A DNA stretch of 64,000 nucleotides from positions 2,632,410 to 2,696,409 of the forward strand of contig WAID01000015.1 in NCBI GenBank assembly GCA_016584495.1. The letters are read 5' to 3'. This DNA is from Celoporthe dispersa (Eukaryota > Ascomycota > Sordariomycetes > Diaporthales > Cryphonectriaceae). Shown piece by piece: positions 60,011 through 64,000 of the stretch (positions are counted from its first letter, which is position 1; the number at the start of each line of letters is the position of its first letter). The notes beneath the pieces are model-generated. The model had not been told where the DNA came from. It ran no database searches and was given only the letters and a program-made list of their open reading frames with translations. The position numbers and the translations under genes were made by a program.

Positions 60011-63000
60011 GGCGAACGATGCGGGGCTGGCGACGGCGGTGCACGCTGAACCTGACTGGCAGGGCCGGTGGTCGGGGGTGGCTTTATCCTGGGGTCGGGC
60101 GGGGCGGGAAGCAGCTTGCGCTCCTCAATCCCAAGAGAAGGCCGAGAGAGCTGTGCTGGGACTGTAGAATGCGTGCGAACCCGGGGCCCAGGCCGGGAGA
60201 GATGGTTGAAGTAGGGAGAGTAGTAGGATGAGTAAAAATTGGTGGGCCAAAAGGTTCGGGTCGGGAACTTTGACGTCGCAGGTCGGTCCCTCGGGTGGAG
60301 CAGGGCCGTTATAGAGCTTGCATATTCTTGGAAGGACGATTTAAACTCGGTACGGGTCGGGCTGTTGTTATGGGAACGCAAGTGATCGCTTCTGTCTGTC
60401 TGTCTCTTCTCTCCTCTTGCTGTCTTCTTATAACACGGCTGATGGGCAATCACCAAGTGTAGAGGGCCAGAGCAATATGTGATATCGAATCTGCACAAGA
60501 AACAAACTAACAAGAAAAATAAAGAGCCGGATGTGAAGAAATAACCTGAGGCGGGAACGAAACGCAGCGGCTGCTGCAAGTTTTATTCTCGCCCTTTTCG
60601 TCCTGGTGCCGGGTGGTGCAGGGGAGGGGGGAGGGGAGGGGCGGATTGTTGTATTGTGGTGTTCAAAGTACCATCGTATAGACAGTAGTATAGAGTACTT
60701 ACTCATGGTACATAGTACGACCAGATAGATTCCTCGCATGGGTTGGGATGGGAGGCAGATTGGTGGGTGGTCGCCGGGGTAATAATGTGGAGCGGCAAAA
60801 AGAGGTCCAGTTCACACCCAGGGTGGCGCTGAAGGAGGGCAGGGAGGGGCGCGACAGCGACGGCCAAGGGAAAATTCAAGGCTGACGAGATGACAACCCC
60901 CGCACCCGCCGGAAGAAAGAAGAGCAGCGTATGGATGGGTGGGAGGGTGGATGGCACGATGAGACAGCTGCTTTGGGCCGACAAGCTGCCAGACAACCCA
61001 GCCTAGGTACCATCGCAACAACAACCTTTTTTTTTTTCTCTCTCTCTCTCTCCCCTCTCCCTCTCCCTCCTCCTCCTCCTCCTCCTCCTCCTCCCCTCCT
61101 TCATCTCTCCCTTCCTCTAACGCTGATGGCTGAGCTGGAGTACCAGCAGGGCAGGGCAGGGCACAGCCGGTGGTCCGCCTCCCATCTTCCCAGAGTGCTG
61201 CTGACGATCTAGGACATGCTACTCTTACTACTGCATACTATAGTAGTAGCAGCAGCAGTAGGACCAAGACAAGCCACCAATTGTCTTGGGCTTTGGGGGG
61301 AGGAGTGTTCTCCGAACATGGCCCGGTAACAGGAGGCACCAGCCCCGAATCTGACTCCGGAATGACTGTCCTGTAGTGGTGCTCTGTGTACTAGATAGTA
61401 AGAAGAACGGTGCACAAGAGCTTTTGTCTCTCGGGCCCGTCGTGGATAATGGAGAGGTCGCAGGTGTCTGCTGCTGTTCGAAACCCTGCTGTTGTTCCCA
61501 TGTCTGAGATGCAGGCAGCCTCGGACAAGGATGGCAGTGGATGGAAGAGTCCAGGTACATAGTAGTGTGGGCGGGTGGGTGGATGAGTGTGGAGAAGGGA
61601 CGGGAGCGAGGACGGAGGAGATCGATCCCATGGTCTGGTCCGACAGACAAGATCGAGAGGCTGGAGCCTGATGGCGAGCAGGAGGGAGGAGGAGAGAGAG
61701 AGAGAGAGGGACGTCTCGGCCGTCCCTGCAGTAGGGTATGAGCTGTGTGTCTCTTGCCAAATCATGTCACAGCAGCAGCAGCAGTGGGCCTGCTCTCATG
61801 CACTCATGCATGCACTCGTCACTCTCTCTCTCTTCCTTCCTCCCGCCTTACTGCCCATCAATCACCCTTGGCGATGGTGGATCCTGTGGGGGAAGGGAAG
61901 CATGTCTGCCTGCCTGCCTGCCTATCTGCGTGCATATTATCGTTCAGCGATGACTCCCAAGGGGAGAGGAGAAGAGAGAGAGACAGAGTCTTCTGATGTC
62001 CTGCATATGCGCGCACGAGGAACTCCTGACCCAACGACAGGCAGCAGTGACACACACACACACAAGGACCAGCCAGAAAAGAGAGAAACGTGGCCTCGTT
62101 GATGTAGGCCGGCTAAAAAGGAGAGGGCGCGCTGGGCTCTCTTCTCGTTGGTCGCAGTGTGCAGGCCGCTGCATGAATGTGATCCGGGGCAGTGTGGAAG
62201 GACGGACTCGAAGCAATGCGCCATGCGAGGGAGCCAGGTCAGGTCAGGTCATGTCAGGCCAGGGCCGGGTCGAGGTGGTGGCCCGTCCTCAGCTCTAACG
62301 ATCCCCCTTCCCACGGTCAGATGCGCACGCACCTGTGGGTCCTTTTGGGGTTTTTTTTGTTTTTGTGAGGCTCAACGGCTTCCTCGGGGTGGGCTGGCCG
62401 ACAGACTCGCATGCGTCGTCGTCCTGCCGAATGACGCCGTCCCCGTATTGCGAATATGCGCTTCGTGCTGACAGGGCATGCCAGCGCAGCAGCATCGCGC
62501 CAGGATGCAATGCAGGGCGACGATCCGTCCACACGCTCCCGTGCATGCCTGTCTCTGCCAAGCAAGCTGGCAAGGTACCCAAGACACGACAGGCCCTCTG
62601 TTCTGCCGACACTGTAGCTCTCTCTCTCTCTCTCTCGGGACGCTGGGCCAGCCCCAACACTCACCCAGTCTCGTTGTAGTAGTACGTAGTGACTGGTCCA
62701 CCACCGAGAGTGGGCCAGCACGTTACATGGTGAGTACCGTATCGTGGTCCTTTCGACCTGATTCGGCTCAGCTTTCGAGGAGGATGCCGTGGGTTGGACG
62801 ACGATGCTGGAGTCCACATATACCGCCCCGCCTTGCCGTTTCAAGGACACTATGAGTCCCCCAGTCCATCAAGGGAGCAGCCGAAGGCTCGGAAGGGCAA
62901 TACATTGGCTGCCTGGCTGTTGTCACTGATGATGAAAAGGCCTCTGGTGCAAGCAGCAGGCCCCGAAGTAAAAGGGAGAAGAGGAAAACAACCGCCAGTA

Positions 63001-64000
63001 AGCACTGCTGGCCCTTGGTGGCTGCTCGTTCCCACTGCCGTGTGTGCCCGTAGCCTCGCCATGGCAACGAGCTTCCCTGGTCTGCCCTTTCCGTCGCTGC
63101 TATCGTCAATTAGGCAGCTACTCAAAGGATTGTGACCTGCATCTGGATAATCCTTGTCCTGCCCGGATGGCCGAGATTCTGTCTCTCCGCCGTTCTATGC
63201 GGTTCCCAAGGAGCTGCCCGCGAACAAGAAGGCCCGCAGAAGCCGAGTCCACACACGAGAGAGAGAGAGAGACACACATACACACACAGGCGCCACGCTG
63301 GAGGAAATCTCGATCGCCCATCATCGCCATGGCGGCGATAGACAGCGAGGGGACCCGCTGATGCCTTGCCTCTGCCTCTCTGCCTGCCCTCGGGTCCTGG
63401 CCTGGGCTCCTCGGGAACACGAACACGTACACACACACACACAGACGGCGTCGTCACTATCTTCAGCTCCCTCGTCTCACAGCCTTCTCTCCCGGAGGAC
63501 CCTTGGCGACTGCAGCTGCAGCCAGAGAAACAAGCCACACATGCGCGCACGCACACGCACACACTACTGTACATGACAACTCATGGTGAGACGCATGCTT
63601 GGGTGGTACCAAGACAGCAGCCACCATGCACGCGCTATAGGCCCAGGCCAACGAGACGACAGGGTGTGTGGGCTGTCTCGCCCCGCATGCAATCAATATG
63701 CGGAGAAGAAGCTTGTTGATTTGCTTCGACGCGGTTGCGCGACGTTGCGCCTGCGCTGGCACCGCTGGCACCGAGAAGACGGTCCTGAGCTCCAATGACA
63801 GTGTGCCGGTGCGCACGCACGCGCCCTTGTGACCATGGCAGAGGCTTTTGTTTCGCCACCGCTGCAGAGAGGAAGGGTTGGACATGCACGCCAAACTCCT
63901 TGTGCGCTCGTCCTCCTTGTCGTCGTATGCACATACATACACCGATAATGCACGCCCTAATGCAGTGGCTCGTGTGTAGAAGTTACCGACTCGAACGCAT
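60011..64000. other. Right-edge gene-free region rich in simple repeats
   Basis: It begins with the leader/promoter of the disordered-protein gene. A CT/CCT tract lies at 61027-61094, (AG)n at 61690-61708, CTGC-type repeats at 61906-61922, (CA)n at 62049-62064, (TC)n at 62613-62636, (GA)n then (CA)n at 63258-63290, and (CA)n at 63430-63443. No frame on either strand has a recognisable domain or a convincing exon structure. If a gene is present, it extends beyond the window. Confidence 0.45.

Noticed and set aside
59272..60579. 435-codon minus-strand frame
   Set aside because: Only its middle part is real; it joins leader sequence and out-of-frame sequence around the disordered-protein gene because of a frame slip.
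57174..63450. CRISPR-like or satellite arrays
   Set aside because: The repeats are simple di- and trinucleotide tracts without spacer structure.

Overview
This is a 64 kb piece of nuclear DNA from a filamentous ascomycete, most likely a Sordariomycete. The evidence is short GT-AG introns of about 50-150 bp, GC-rich coding sequence in AT-poorer spacers, CT-rich leaders upstream of start codons, a dispersed single 5S rRNA gene, an intron-containing tRNA-Asp, and fungal families such as Ssh4, Ubp1, Dcr2, Tho1 and Hbn1. There are no operons, no bacterial-type features and no CRISPR.

Layout, left to right: Hbn1/Frm2-like nitroreductase (-), CYPOR-type FAD/NADPH reductase without a flavodoxin domain (-), a 7 kb gene-poor stretch with possible relict reading frames, an intact cytochrome P450 (+), a Ubp1-like ubiquitin protease (-) divergent from a GNAT acetyltransferase (+), a Tho1-like SAP protein (+), a PQ-loop-like membrane protein (-), about 9 kb of sparse sequence with tRNA-Asp (-), a very long Ser-rich protein with a C-terminal methyltransferase domain (+), an LCM/TcmP-type O-methyltransferase (+) convergent with a C2H2 zinc-finger gene (-), a GGGGTGGAA array upstream of that gene, a tRNA-like element, a 5S rRNA gene (+), an Ssh4-like Rsp5 adaptor (+), a Dcr2-like phosphatase (-), a single-pass membrane protein (-), and a disordered Arg/Glu/Asn-rich protein (-). 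The last 4 kb hold simple repeats only.

The most important technical observation is that most of the protein genes are broken by single reading-frame slips. Nearly all can be explained by one (sometimes two) bases missing from a homopolymer, nearly always G or C. This looks like uncorrected sequencing or assembly error, not gene death. Coding spans below are therefore given as gene extents, with the slips listed.

The genes are mostly housekeeping and do not form an obvious pathway. The single P450 is not inside a recognisable biosynthetic cluster. I found no convincing new multi-gene system. The best biological leads are the promoter repeat array next to the zinc-finger gene, the Cys-cluster N-terminus of the reductase, and the repeat-bearing reading frame that continues past the stop of the Tho1-like gene.
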